A DNA stretch of 64,000 bases, taken from assembly GCA_958450365.1 (NCBI GenBank), contig CAUEEP010000924.1, forward strand, positions 620,001-684,000. Direction: 5' to 3'. The notes beneath the pieces were generated by a model. It was given only the letters and a program-made list of their open reading frames with translations. It searched no databases and had not been told where the DNA came from. The stretch's first letter is position 1. Every line of letters begins with the position of its first letter. Below, piece after piece: positions 23,025-35,000 of this stretch. A program made the translations under genes and the position numbers. Source of the stretch: Mesorhabditis belari. Lineage: Eukaryota; Nematoda; Chromadorea; Rhabditida; Rhabditidae.

Positions 23025-23310
23025 TTTTTTAGACCTGCTTTCCGGCTTTCCGTGTGATGGTCAAACGTCGGCGTGGATCGGTTATTATGGACGCGGGAAA
23101 CTCGGCACAGGCCAATGGACTGACGGACCGCCGGTCCAGTATTTTGGAGCGAATCCGTGGAGTGAAGAGTTCCAGTCTGGAACTGAATTGTATGCAAATT
23201 CGCGCAGATGAAACAAATCCCTGTTTAGACCGGCGGCAGACAGTGTGGCGGACTGGTGTGGGGTTGGGTGGACGATTATGTGCATATCTTCAGCTTCGTC
23301 TGTAAGATGC
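23025..23310 (+). pseudogene. C-type-lectin-like exon remnant, mirror copy
   Basis: Following TTTTTTAG at 23030, the plus strand gives AWIGYYGRGKLGTGQWTDG then PPVQYFGANPW, closely matching the WIG...W-T-D-G motif of C-type lectins. An in-frame TGA follows. It is the reverse-complement twin of 20960-21245. No other lectin exons are found nearby, so it is an isolated relic carried by the inverted repeat. Confidence 0.5.
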
Positions 23311-23799
23311 CATCAAAGGGCTGAATGGTCGACAAAAGTGTTTTTTGCCTTCGCTTTTTTATAAGTGATTCAGGAATAAATTTCGAAATTTTAAAATATT
23401 CAGGAACAAATATCGATAAAACAAATCAGTCTATGATTAGGTTGTCCCATAAAAGCCTAGAGATTTTTGTTTTGATCAGTACCCTTTTTTTCATGGTGAT
23501 TGTTTTAACGTTTTGTTAACCATGGTTCTATTCAATACTTATCTCAATAAATACTCATATTAAAAATTTGCTGTTTATCCTAATAAATTTTTAACAATTC
23601 CACTTGAGAATAATATTTTCAACAATTCATCAAAAATTCCCTCTTCAGTCCTGAAACTTTTCGCATCATTTTTGCCTGTTTACCAAAAAGAAATGACTTG
23701 TCTTGTTTGGGTTTTCAAATTCATAACAATTTGTCCAATCAAATAATCAAATAAAATTCAATCAAATCGAGAACTTTCAATCATTAAATCGTTTTTCAA

Positions 23800-24536
23800 A
23801 TGAAATCATTTCTTGCGATTCTCGCCGTTTCGGTGATCTCGGTGGCCTTCTGTTGTCATGGCAGGCAACCAATGGTGGGTTACTGTAACGGTTACAATTA
23901 AGCTATTATTAAACTAATTTCTAAAGACAATAAGCTTTCCGATCAAAGAAACATTGGCTTATATATCCCATTCAGGCGAAAAACAGTTTCACTTCCAGAT
24001 CCTCTGCGGAACGGATGCATATTGTCAAGCTTCTGGATGGGAATCGTGCAAACTCATGCCGAATTCGACTTATGGGATTTGCCAAGGACGCATGGTTTGT
24101 AGCTCGAGCTTTTAAGTGTTTGAGAGCTAATATAAGTTCTAATCTAAAATATCCATAGCTTTTGTCTGATAGTCGCAACCATCATCACTAATTATTGATC
24201 AGACTTGGCGTCAGACATCGGTACTTGACAGCGGTACTTGATACACTTATAGTCCAGTGCCGGCACCGAGACGGATGCCGTTAAATCGAAGTCTACCTAG
24301 ATCAATCTAGCTATCCAAGACGAATCCTACAATCAAAAACTTTTTAGGCCAACATCTGTTCTGATGATGAGTTCTGTGTGAAGAGTGGATTCGGTGAGAG
24401 ATGTGAGAAGGCCATCAATGAGACAAAGGGATCATGCAAGAGAGCAAATCGACCAGCTTCCATCCCATTCCCAAGAAATGGAAGTTTAGTTGAGTATTTG
24501 CCATCCTTCAACTCAACAACCACCCCACCATCGTGA
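23800..24536 (+). CDS. Small secreted eight-cysteine protein, the only intact copy
   Basis: Exons 23800-23874, 23999-24094 and 24348-24536 all join in phase 0 and encode 119 residues. The signal peptide is MKSFLAILAVSVISVAFCC. The mature core has eight Cys spread over exons 2 and 3: LCGTDAYCQASGWESC, GICQGRM, then NICSDDEFC and GERC...GSC. The tail is a Ser/Thr/Pro stretch (STTTPPS). Spacing is regular (C-x5-C-x7-C, C-x6-C-type). I do not recognise the fold; it is not the eight-cysteine module of the 37 and 48 kb genes. AATAAA at 24548-24553. The other three copies in the window are damaged, so this one fixes the gene model. A secreted defence or interaction role is only a guess. Confidence 0.75.
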
Positions 24537-24907
24537 ACTAACTTTTTAATAAAGTGTTTCGTTCTGGCAAAATAATATCATCAAGCACCAGTTTTCGTTT
24601 TAAAAACTATCAATGAATGCGACGAATGGCTAAGCGAATTTCGTTTCTGTAAAAAGCATTAACTGCTAAATTAAATGTCGTTTCTGGATTTACCAAAGTT
24701 TTATCTGAGATTAGCCTCATAAGCTCAGACACTTGCTTGAAAGATGTGGACAGGACTTTTCAGCCACCCTGTAGAAAAGTTCACTCACTTTCAGCCACCC
24801 TGTAGAACAGTTCACTTACTGAACAGAATTTCAATCAATGAGTCACAGAGATATTAAATCGGCTTAGCTGCCTTTGCAGTCTATTTTATACTTCTGTTTT
24901 AAAATTA

Positions 24908-25426
24908 TTGGGTTGATGCATTGAAAACTTCGGCCTATTGTCATATGTGACAGTTTCTTCAAAAGAAACCCATTTTGGTGTCAATGGAAAAGTTGTAGAG
25001 AATCAAAAATTAAACTTATATCCAAATTTTCAGAACGACTCAAAAATTGGTTTTCAAGAAATGCGAAATTTACGAATTTTCACAAAACTTGCATTTTAAG
25101 CGAAACTACTAAGTGTATCTTTTTGGAAATTTGGCTATAAGCCTAATTTTTGATTCTCTACAACTTTTCTATTGACACCAAAATGGGTTTCTTTTGAAGA
25201 AAGTGCTCAAACTGGGACATATGAACATCTCCAGTCCTCCATTTTCGAGTCTCACACTTGTCTCACACACAAACCAAAATCCTACTACGAAAGAGGAATC
25301 CGCAAATTGCCTGTAAAATGGGCAGAAGCCGTCAATAATAATGGAAATTATTTGGAATGAATTGATGGTTTTATGTTGAATAAATTTTAGTTCAAAGTCC
25401 CCGCAGCTTTCAATTCACCAACCCAA
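24908..25426. mobile_element. Mariner-derived MITE, 519 bases, TA-flanked
   Basis: TTGGGTTGATGCATTGAAAA after TA at the left; TTTCAATTCACCAACCCAA before TA at the right. At 25283-25360 the plus strand still encodes the C-terminus of a mariner transposase (YERGIRKLPVKWAEAVNNNG then NYLE and a stop). Hence the MITE is an internally deleted mariner. Between, two segments are inverted copies of each other (GAAACCCATTTTGGTGTCAA). Confidence 0.85.
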
Positions 25427-25619
25427 TACTATTAACCAACTGCGATTTGCTTTTACCTAGAAATTACGGTAATCCATAGCCAGGCTGAAAATTCTGGCTA
25501 GAGGGCTTGAACCTAGGATTGTTAGGCTTATTGGACAAAACCAACAAAACCAATTAATCAAATGTGCAAACTGAAAACTCTAAAATTTCGCACTATTTGG
25601 ATTAGGGTGTGCTCCTCGC

Positions 25620-26310
25620 GAGTAAGTAATTACTCGGGTAAAATTTGCATGAGTAATCTTTACTCGATTAATCGGCGTTCTGCTCGAGTAACTACGAGTA
25701 ATCCTTTTTACACGTCGAGTAAATTGAATATCATTACATTTGAAGGGAATTTGCCACGAAATCAGTTGAAGGGTTGAATATCTTTAAAAGGAGTCGTATA
25801 TAAGGCGGCGCTTGTGATTTTTGCGCCAATTTTTTTGCAATAATTTTCGCTAAAAGTAAGGAGAGTTTTTTCTAAGCGTGCGTTTAAAAAAGCCATTACT
25901 GGCGGGGAAAACACTCTAATTTGGATACTGAAGTTTGGAGTTATTAAGTTTGGAGTGTTATTAAGAATATCCTCTAATCATTACTTGAATAAAACTAAAC
26001 CCGCAGGGTTGTTAAGTAAAGCTTTTTGAGTGTTATAAAGAATGTAAAGAACTCATTGCATTACTAAAACTGAACCCGCAAATTGTTAGATAAAGTTTTT
26101 CGATAAATGTGCGATAAAATTAGGCATGAGTAATCTTTACCGGATTAATCGGCGTTCTGCTCGAGTAACTACGAGTAATCCTCTTACAGTAAATTGAATA
26201 TCTTTACAAGCTCGAGTAAATTGAATATCTTTACATTTGAAAGCAATTTGCCACGAAATCAGTTGAATATCTTTAGAAGGAGTCGTATATAAGGCGGCGC
26301 TTGTGATTGA
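25620..26310. repeat. Direct repeat of about 170 bases, two copies
   Basis: 25640-25830 and 26115-26310 share CGGCGTTCTGCTCGAGTAAC, TTGCCACGAAATCAGTTGAA and GTCGTATATAAGGCGGCGCT. Both copies end in a TATA-like TATATAAGG. The second copy ends just before the 3' end of the receptor gene. No coding capacity is seen. Confidence 0.65.
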
Positions 26311-26334
26311 ATCCAGTCACAGCAAAGAAACACT

Positions 26335-29300
26335 TTATTGAGGGATTTTAAATTGTGAAACGATTGACGGATCAATAGAGCTTCTTCTTCTCAAAGCAAC
26401 CATTGAAACCGTTTGAACAATGCTGTTACTTCTCCGTTTGTTCTCCAAATTGAAAATGATCAGAATGACGCTAAAAAAAATCATGAGTTTTTGAATGAAT
26501 GTCTCACCCAAGTGAACAATGAACGAGAAACGGTAAAACTTCAAGGATTAAGAAGTAATAGATCGGTAAAGCTTCTGGTAAAGTGTAGTTGGCCGTGTAT
26601 TTTCCGATGAGAAAACAAGCAGTGATGATATGTGTTGTTACTAACTGAAAATAAATGTAGAAAACAGGGATTTGAATTCTGCTGCTTTAGCATTGCATCT
26701 TAATCGAGCTTTATACAGAACTACTAACTTTTTCAGATTTAAATCTCACCATCAACATGTAAATTTGTTCTAATAGTAAGGCCTTTTTGGCTAACCTAGG
26801 TTAGGTAGAAGGTTGGAGTCCTGGCAAGGCCAAAATCAGGTTCTGGCCTTGCCTTGCTGGCTCTGTTGTAGGTCTGTCATACAGAAGTCTCCGAGTCAGA
26901 CTCGATTGGATTGACCGATTGGATTGAGCCTGACTTCTGGCCAGTTGGGTTCTTGGCTTGGTCTGACTAACGAGCTAGTTACCAAAATGAATACCCAAAG
27001 CTAGCCAAAGAAAATAGCTAAAGCCCAATGTGCACCAATTTTCAGTAAAAGAAGACTTTTTCTATATAAATTTCCCAAAATCGAATGAAAACTGCTCACC
27101 AAAATCGACAAGCGAACATCAGATCTTTTCTTTGTTTCAGAACCTTTTCGCTAAACTTGATTGCTCAATTTTTTGTCTCAAAAGCTTGCCATTCGTCGAA
27201 CTTTCCATAAAGTGATTGAATCAAAAAACATTGTCACTCCAAAAATCGCATACATTATGTAGTTGATGTTTCGATTCACGAAACGGGCAATAGTATTCAT
27301 GGCATAACCCCAAGTGTTGCAATATTCAAGAGGACTAAAGTACCAGCCACCATAACAAGTAAAGCCTCGAGTCGGGTTGACACCTAAAGTGATATGTAAA
27401 TGTAAAATAAATTTAGACGCCAGGATTGTTATAGATGTGACTCATTGGTTTTGTCCAACAAGCCTAACATTTTTGTCCAACAAGCAGACAGGCAAGCCGA
27501 GCCAGAATTTCCAGCTTGGCTATGGATTACCGTAATTTCTAGGCAAAAGCTGGAAAGATCCTTTTAATGGTTTAGAAATTTGATAAAGGATTCTTTCCCA
27601 TGGAAACAAAAATTTGAAAAACATTGTAAACTATAGCACCAACCTAATAGGTTCAACTTTTAGTTAGGTACTTATTGAAATACTCAGAATTTCCAAATCA
27701 ATATCTTTCTTGTAACTAATCTTGAACAGCAAATAGCTTTACTTTTATCTATTCATTTATCCATTTTTATCCTAGCAAAGATTTTTCTTGCCAAAATCGT
27801 CTTTCTAGTTATTTTTGTCGCTAAAATCGTCTTTCTAGTTATTTTTGTTGCTAAAATCATCTTTCTAGTTCTATCCGCTAATGAAACTATTTTGAAACTT
27901 GTTCATTTTCGTAAATGACTACAATTTGACTAGAATTTCCAATTGCTTAAAATAACTTTTGAAAATCGCTGAAATTTGGCCGCTTACTTTGGATCGACGA
28001 CCGAAAAGTGTACGATTGTCTATAGCTGTCAAAACTGATTTTATTGATTAAAATAGAATTTCGGAAAGCAAGAGACAAGACGCTCAAGTCAGAGCGATTA
28101 TCACACTGTTCTCTCAGCTTAGCTGAGATTATCACACTGTTCTCTCTAGCTTAGCTTACACTTTAACCAAACAAAACCCTTAGATCTAATAAAATAAACA
28201 TTTCCAATCAATTCCAATCAATTCCTCGACCCTGAAAACCCCCCGGGTACCAATTTACAGTTGAATATCTTCTTTGGGAACAATTTTTACCAATTCATAG
28301 CAATTCGTCTATAATTTCTCCACAAAATCTCCCATTATTAAAATAATTAAAAAATTATTGAAGCTCACGATTTCCAATTTGAATTGTATAAGCAATAATC
28401 GGTAGAATCCATAAAATAAGAGCATGGGGAAAAGCAAATCTTTCAATTCGTGAATAGTAACGACCTTCAAAGAAGACAGCAAAAAATCTGATAGTGAGCC
28501 AATTTCATTCACTTTTTTTCAATTCCAACTACCGATTACAACAAAGTCCATTGCCCAGCATTTGCATTGAATATTGCATTCCGAGATTGAATGATGTGAA
28601 AAAGCGATTGAGGACAAAACCGGAGAGAAGACCAGCCGGGTTCACACAATCCCAACTAAAATTTGGTAAGAATCATCAACTTCTAGCTTATTTAGCTTGA
28701 ACTTTGGATGTCTACGATTATTGGATACTCCTCTAGTTTGTTTCAAAATTGCTTAGCCTTAATACCTTGACGACGATCTTTTGGGAAACGGCCGATTTGG
28801 ATCAGGGATCAAAATGAATAGCCAAATCTCAGAAACTTGCACATGAGGGCTTAAAAGACTCTAGAATCCGAATCGGGCCTTAAATTTAGGCCAACAAACT
28901 CCATATAGCTTTACCAAAAAGATTATATTAATGAATTTGAGCTTTTTCGAAGACTTGGAACATTTTGAAGAATTTGAGACGGTAAATGAAAATTTGAGAC
29001 CGAATGCAAAGTAAAAAGGTGGTAGTGGCCATAACAGGAAAGTACCGAATTTCCTTTAGAATTGTTTTAAGCCTTCAAAAACTATTGACCGCCTTAGAAA
29101 AACGCGATCGAACGCGAATCGAACCAGCAACCCTTTATTGGAGCCTTAGATTGGCCTCGCGCGCCTCAGACCATTCGGCCATGGAATCCGAGGTAACACC
29201 CGGTTTTTCAGCCTTTGACGAAAAATTACACAACTTCCCAATAACACTAACGTCGGATTCGGAAAGAGGACCTAAAACTACATGCTTTTGCAAATTTTGA

Positions 29301-30354
29301 GCTCATTAGGTCCATCCAAACGGTTCCTATTTTAATCTAATAGGTTCCAATACGGTTCCAATCGGTTCCAATAAGTCCCAAGATTGAGATATAGATTCCT
29401 ACAGTAATCCAAAAGACAGTTATTTTCAATTTGCATTTAAAATCGTCAACTCGGTGTGTCAATCCAAAGACTTGAGTCAACCCACTTTGACCCAACACTT
29501 TAACCAAGTAAATAACAGTTTTGGTCAAAGTTCCAGAGACCAAGAGTTCGATTTCGGTTACGAAAATTAGGACTCGTAGTGCCTTTAAGATAACCCACCT
29601 GAGAAGACAATTAGCTTTGTAGAAAAACGTCCACGCTTCATTTAATCGACAGTAACAATCAAATAGCAAATAAAATTTGATCGCGTTTGAGACTAGCCGA
29701 TTTTGCAATGTTGTCCTTACACAATAAACGTTTAGACAAACTCCAATGATTCCTAACTGAAAAAAATTGTGAACTAATTGTTTAAAGTTCTTGTAAAGTT
29801 CTTTAAAGTTCCTTTATCTTGTAAACAATCTACTGTAGGCATGCAAAGCCTTAGCTACCCGGATCTTTTTATTAAGCTCTCCAGAAAGTCTTTTCGGTTT
29901 CGTTCTGAAAGGGAACAAGAAGACTTTCCGGATAGCCTACTGGACCTGAAGTTCTCCATGATTTTTCACTAACTTGCAAAGTCTGTTTGGACAGCTATAA
30001 ACTAGTCATTCTATGAGTAATTGTAACATCTATCATAGCATGAATTCTACTATTGTCTTGCTTTTCAAAGTGCTCAATAGCATTATTTTTCCAACCACTA
30101 ACCAAGACCATAAAAACAGCCACTGGCAAATTGACCGAATCGTTAACATCCGACCAAATCGGCAAACCATTCCATCCATAGTTAACTCCTTCATAATACG
30201 ATGAATAGTACTCGGAAATATTCACAAAATCCGCACAAGTCTCCCAGCTCCAATTCTCGTCTTCATACTCCCAGGCGTACAATTCCGTAGACTCATCTTC
30301 AGCTTCTGCAGTTGAAATAGCTTCATAATAGAATGGATCATATCTTGTATTCAT
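26335..30354 (-). CDS. Seven-transmembrane serpentine chemoreceptor
   Basis: Eight exons: 30354-30103, 29756-29599, 28655-28540, 28464-28369, 27383-27190, 27150-27100, 26644-26508, 26470-26335; total 379 residues, all phases agree. A long acidic, Tyr-rich extracellular N-terminus (about 65 residues) precedes TM1 (LPVAVFMVLLGIIGVCLNVY). TM3 is followed by RIERFAF, the counterpart of the E-R motif of nematode receptors. TM4 is ALILWILPIIAYTIQIG; the second extracellular loop has a conserved Cys pair (FTCYGGWYF...EYC). The third intracellular loop is basic (KKRSDVRLSIL), and TM6 and TM7 are present, ending in a Ser/Arg tail. Intron 5 appears to use a GC donor (ATG|GCAAGC). The stop codon overlaps the AATAAA signal. 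The family (Sra/Srab/Srx-like) is not resolved. The second intron contains a tRNA-Leu-like relic. Confidence 0.8.
29108..29190 (-). pseudogene. tRNA-Leu-like relic in a receptor intron
   Basis: On the minus strand an A box (TGGCCGAATGGTCTGAGG), a TCTAAGGCTCC segment like the Leu(AAG) anticodon region, and a B box (GGTTCGATTC) are in the right order with a long variable arm. The anticodon and acceptor stems do not pair well. It looks like a decayed tRNA or a tRNA-derived SINE head. Confidence 0.45.
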
Positions 30355-31040
30355 TTAAATAATCAATCTCTTTATAATAATCAATTTCTTTATAATAATC
30401 AATAGTATAATCAATCTTTTGACAAATTTTTGAGAGTTTTTAAAAATTATAGTCCTCGGTTTTCACACACTAATGATCGCCAGCGTACTTGACCAAAAAA
30501 GAAAAATGCTGAGAAAACTTGGCACTTGGCAATAATTTGCCGAACGACATTTCTGAATGACTTTTAGTTAGATAAATAAACTGTGGGAAATGATTTATAA
30601 CAACTATTATATTTCCAACGGAAATATGGGAAAATTTGGATTGTCACGAATTTTTTGCGCCTCTGTGGCGAGTTTTTTGCGATTTAGGTACAGATCAATG
30701 AATCCAATTTGAATAGAATTCTTCCCTAAGCAGTAGTTGCTTCCCAAAATAAATAAGCTTTGACTTTTCGGTCACCTTTTGAATGGTCAAAAAGTTGAAA
30801 CACAATGTCATTCCAGGTGAAGAAGCTGGTATTGGATCTTGCGAAATCCTGGTGAAGGTGCTGGTATTGGATCTTGCGAAATCCTGGTGAAGGTGCTGGT
30901 ATTGGATCTTACGAAATCAATGGGGCTCAAATTGGGGCATGATGGGCAAATTAGAGTGGATGGGCATATTAGAGTTTGTTTTCTTCAGTTCGAGATTTGT
31001 TTGCCTGCAACTTTCTTCCTTCAAAAAAGCTTCGATTTCA
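30355..31040. other. Upstream of the receptor; three copies of a 35-base repeat
   Basis: 30818-30920 holds three copies of GGTGCTGGTATTGGATCTTG-CGAAATCCTGGTGAA. The unit length is not a multiple of three and the frame changes each time, so it is not coding. The rest shows nothing I can name. Confidence 0.5.
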
Positions 31041-31148
31041 GGTGAAAGCCGGCTTGAATTTGTGCCGAATCGAGTCATGGTTTATCGTGCAAGCGGCGGT
31101 GAAATGATCGTGTTCAATGGAATAAATGATTTGCGTAAATGGTTATGA
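31041..31148 (+). CDS. Possible terminal exon of an unidentified gene
   Basis: After a TCGATTTCAG acceptor the frame reads ESRLEFVPNRVMVYRASGGE then MIVFNGINDLRKWL and a stop. It is open and protein-like, but no matching upstream exon could be joined. It may be the last exon of a gene whose 5' part has been lost. Confidence 0.3.
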   Translation, partial: GESRLEFVPNRVMVYRASGGEMIVFNGINDLRKWL

Positions 31149-31599
31149 TTTTTGTAAATGTTGAAGACTACCTGGCTAGTGCCCAGATGTAGCTCAGTAA
31201 CCAGGTTACACCTTCAAAATGTTTCTGCTGTTTCTTCAATTTTTTCTTCTGCTTTTTTGTCTTTTTCTTTCTCTCTTTTCTGTCTTTTCATTGAAGAATT
31301 CTTCCATGAAAATTCTTCAAAAAAATACAATAACAAGAATGCCTAGAGATAGCATACAATGCTATACAATTTAAATTTAAATTGCATGCCTTGAAAGTCT
31401 TGAATGATGACTTGAAAGTCTGATCGAAAGTTGTCTTGTCGTGAAGTTTCAGTTAACCACCAAAAAATGTATTTATTCATCGATTGTAGCTCAGTTAGCT
31501 CTTTTTCTTATGGAGTATAGTAATCGTCTGTTCGGAAATTATAATCAAGCTCCCATGTCTTTGGCTTGCATTCACTGTCCCCCCTCGACTCCGTATTGA

Positions 31600-31862
31600 C
31601 AACCTGAAAACTACCTTGCATCAGAGGTCGGAAAGTTCATCAAGGTCTCAAATGAATGGAAATTAACAAAGCTTTTACATAAATGGCGGCCTCATTATCG
31701 TGATCCCATGGATTTGCACACCATTCATGTTGATAATCATAAGGAGTTCCATCTAACCATTGCAAGGTACCATTTCGCTAAAGCACAGGTTACACCCTCA
31801 AAATCACAGAACAAGAGTAATTGGAAACTCCGCCTACGCTTGGTCGAACCTACTTCAACTTG
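31600..31862 (+). pseudogene. Fragment resembling the C-terminal part of the F-box protein
   Basis: An open frame without a start reads GKFIKVSNEWKLTKLLHKWR, then DLHTIHVDNHKEFHLTIAR and ends SNWKLRLRLVEPTST. The ending resembles the last exon of the F-box gene at 50 kb (SILRLKLMHRP). No F-box exon lies upstream. The homology is inferred by eye and weak. Confidence 0.3.
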
Positions 31863-32037
31863 AACTTTCACACTATTAAAAACGCTTTTTTCCGGGTAAT
31901 TTGAGAGTTCTCTCTTTAAGAGTTGGCTGAATTGACTTGAAGTGCAAAGAAGGTTATTTGCTCAAAACATAAAAGGGAAAACTCTTTTTTAAGAGATTCC
32001 TTTGAACCATTTGCGTATGCAGAGTTTTCCCTATCAA

Positions 32038-35000
32038 ATGAGGGTCATTGTATTGATTTGTTCCCTTTTATATTTAACCAGTGCCAATCAACTGATCGAT
32101 TTGACCCAGTTTGGAGAGACACGTAAGGATTTTGGTGATCAGAGTGATTGCTAGGAAATAAGCCTATGTAATAAACCTATAAATAGACTCCGTAATTTAT
32201 TGGTTTTTTTGATTTACCGTGATTTATTGGACCAAACAGGGTTGTCTGTAGCCTTTTAGGCCTTGGTTAAACTAATAAAAGCATAATAAGTCATCTTCCT
32301 TCAATTCATCGACTAATAAGTCATCTTCTTTCAATTCATCAACGAATAAGTCATCTTCCTTCAATTCATCAACTAATAAGTCATCTTCCTTCAATTCTCA
32401 TTCCTATTGTTGCTCATTTTCAGAAGAGTTCTCTGATTTCCTCAACCATACCATGCTTCTCTTTGACGAGCTGTTCACCAAAAGGGCCTATAACAAACAG
32501 ATTCCCCCGATTTGGCACTCAGCTGGTAAATTTTCGACCAATTATCGTTCATGTAGACTTTTAGAAAACATATCCACCAGGCTTGATGTCGACGTTCAGT
32601 TGGCCTATTTGAAAATGTTTGCCTTGGTGAGTGAAAATGAATCAATTGAAAGCAATGAGCCTTCAGGATGCCGAGAACCAGCTATTCTGTTTCACGTGTG
32701 ACTTGAAAATGGTAATTTGAGGCTAGCATTTCCCATTACCATTGTTCTTTTAGATTTGGCGAGACCGACGGTTGGCCTGGTTTCCCGATGAGTTTGGCGG
32801 GGTGGAAAAGATTTTCGTTAACTTAAACAATGTATGGTTGCCCGATCAACAAATTGGAGAGACGTGAGCAGTTATAATTGTACTTGTACCGTACAATACA
32901 GTGGACCGTATTCAATAAGTGATACTTATCCGAGATAAGATCTGACATTCTAAAGAAACTACGGTAAAAACTGTAATTGAAGCCCCGGGGCTTCTATCCC
33001 CCCCGCCCTCCAGAGGCTTTTAATTTTTACCTGGTATCTCTTGAAAAATTATTCCTTTAAGGCTTCTTATTTAGTTCGTTTAAAGCTCCTTTAAAGCTCC
33101 TTTATAGTTCCTATTTAGTCCCTTTAAAGCTCCTTCAAAGCTCCTTTAAAGCTCCTTTATAGCTCCTTTATAGTTCCTTTAGAGCTCCTTTAAAGCTCCT
33201 TTATAGTTCCTATTTAGTCCCTTTAAAGCTCCTTTAAAGCTCCTTTAGAGCTCCTTTAAAGCTCCTTTATAGTTCCTTTATAGTTCCTATTTAGTCCCTT
33301 TAAAGCACCTTCAAAGCTCCTTTAAAGCTCCTTTAAAGTTCCTTCAAAGCTCCTTTAAAGCTCCTTTATAGTTTCCTCTTGTTTTCGACCGCTTTCCGCT
33401 TCGTTTTCTTCTCCAGCTCCGCGCTGGCAATCGAATCTGCATCAACATCGCTCCCCTCATCGCTTCCCTCATTGTTTCCCTCATTGTTTCCATTCAAATC
33501 ATCTTCTTGAAAGAGATCTCGCTCAAATTCCAGGCGCTCACGGAACTTCTTCAATCCGTCGCTAAGATTATCCATTCTACCTAAAAAAAACAGTTAGAAA
33601 CGTCTAGAGAAACTGTAAAGCATTGAAAAGTTCAATTTTTTACAATTTCTCAACAAAAAAGTGCGAAAAAATGAAGAAACAAAAGAAAATCTTAAAATAA
33701 AATGACCAAGAAGTGTACAGGAGATAAATTAATGCAAAAAAAAAGTAAAATTATGCAAATTATGAGCAAAATAAATGCAGGTTTGGGGGTGGAGGCTTCT
33801 ATTAAAGCAGCAAGAAAATTTAGCAAAGTTTTGGTACCAGCTCATCCCGAATACGTTCGTCAAGCATCGATCACATATGAGGGAATCGTCGCGATTTACA
33901 CTGTCTACTATGCTGAGGCCTCTTGTCCGATAAATGTAAGGAATTATGTGTGTAGAGCCAGTAAATATGGTTTTTAGATAGATGTTTTTCCCTTCGATCA
34001 TCAGAGCTGTCCTATTCAAATTATGTCATGGACTCAAGATTAGTCGGTCGTAGAGATTTAAGCAAAATCACTGGAATTCAGCAACCACACAATGACCAAC
34101 GGTAGTTTACATCCATCACTCTCGACGTCAAATGCGGTGAGTGACTGGGATCAAAGAGGGACAAAGCTGGGCTTTCAGGGCAACGGTGAGTGGGCGGTCA
34201 CTAATATTACCACATATGGCTACATCATTGGAAATGTGTACATTGTAGGTTAAGAATAGAATATATTAATAACCAAGCCTATTAGTTAAAAATTTTTAGA
34301 TGAATTTTGGTGTCATGCTCAAGAGGGTTCCTAACTTCTATGTTTATGTCATTGCTGCCCCGTGCTTTGTGTTGACGATTCTCTCGGTTGTCGGATTGTT
34401 CTGGTCAAAGAATACCGAGACTGAACAATTGACTAAGGTAAAATGACTTCAGGACTAGGAGACTCGATAAACTCGGTAAACAAATCATGAACAAATCATG
34501 AATCAGGATCATGAACACTCTTAAGGTCTTGAGGTCGACCTCAAGACTCTCGTCGACCTCAAGACTCTCGTCGACCTCAAGACTCTCGTCGCCATATGAC
34601 GTCGCTATATTTTGAGGGCTGCAATCGAATCGTATGCTTGTCAAACTTGCTCAACAGTTTCTATGTTCAAATTCTACCATTGATGAGCATCTCCACGCCA
34701 TTGGAAAGGCAATCAGATGCGGGAAATGGCTTCCTCACAAGTTAAGCAGTGCAAACAAGGCTTCGCGGGTCGCTATTCCCGGAATCCTCATCCGCCACGC
34801 TAAATATCATGGCTTTTTTGATTCTCTCGTTACTGGAGATGAGAAGTGGATCCATTTCGTTAATACTATTCGAAAACGGCAATGGCTAGGACCAGGAGAA
34901 CGGCCAAAGCTGACCGTGAAACCGGACATTCATGGGAAAAAGAACATGCTCTCAGTATGATGGAATAACAAGGGCTTTGTGTATTTTGAGCTTCTACAAC

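Larger units (their letters stand above)
20190..24090. repeat. Second inverted duplication (centre near 22,135)
   Basis: 20193-21250 pairs with 23015-24080, and 21340-21800 pairs with 22480-22910; in both cases paired coordinates sum to about 44,270. The unique centre is about 0.7 kb. The arms contain gene copies 3 and 4, their 5' flanks and a lectin-like exon remnant each. Confidence 0.8.

Noticed and set aside
31219..31370. Leu/Phe-rich signal-like start at 31219 as first exon of the second channel
   Set aside because: No usable donor; a better first exon (32038-32122) has a signal peptide, the right phase and similarity to the paralogue.
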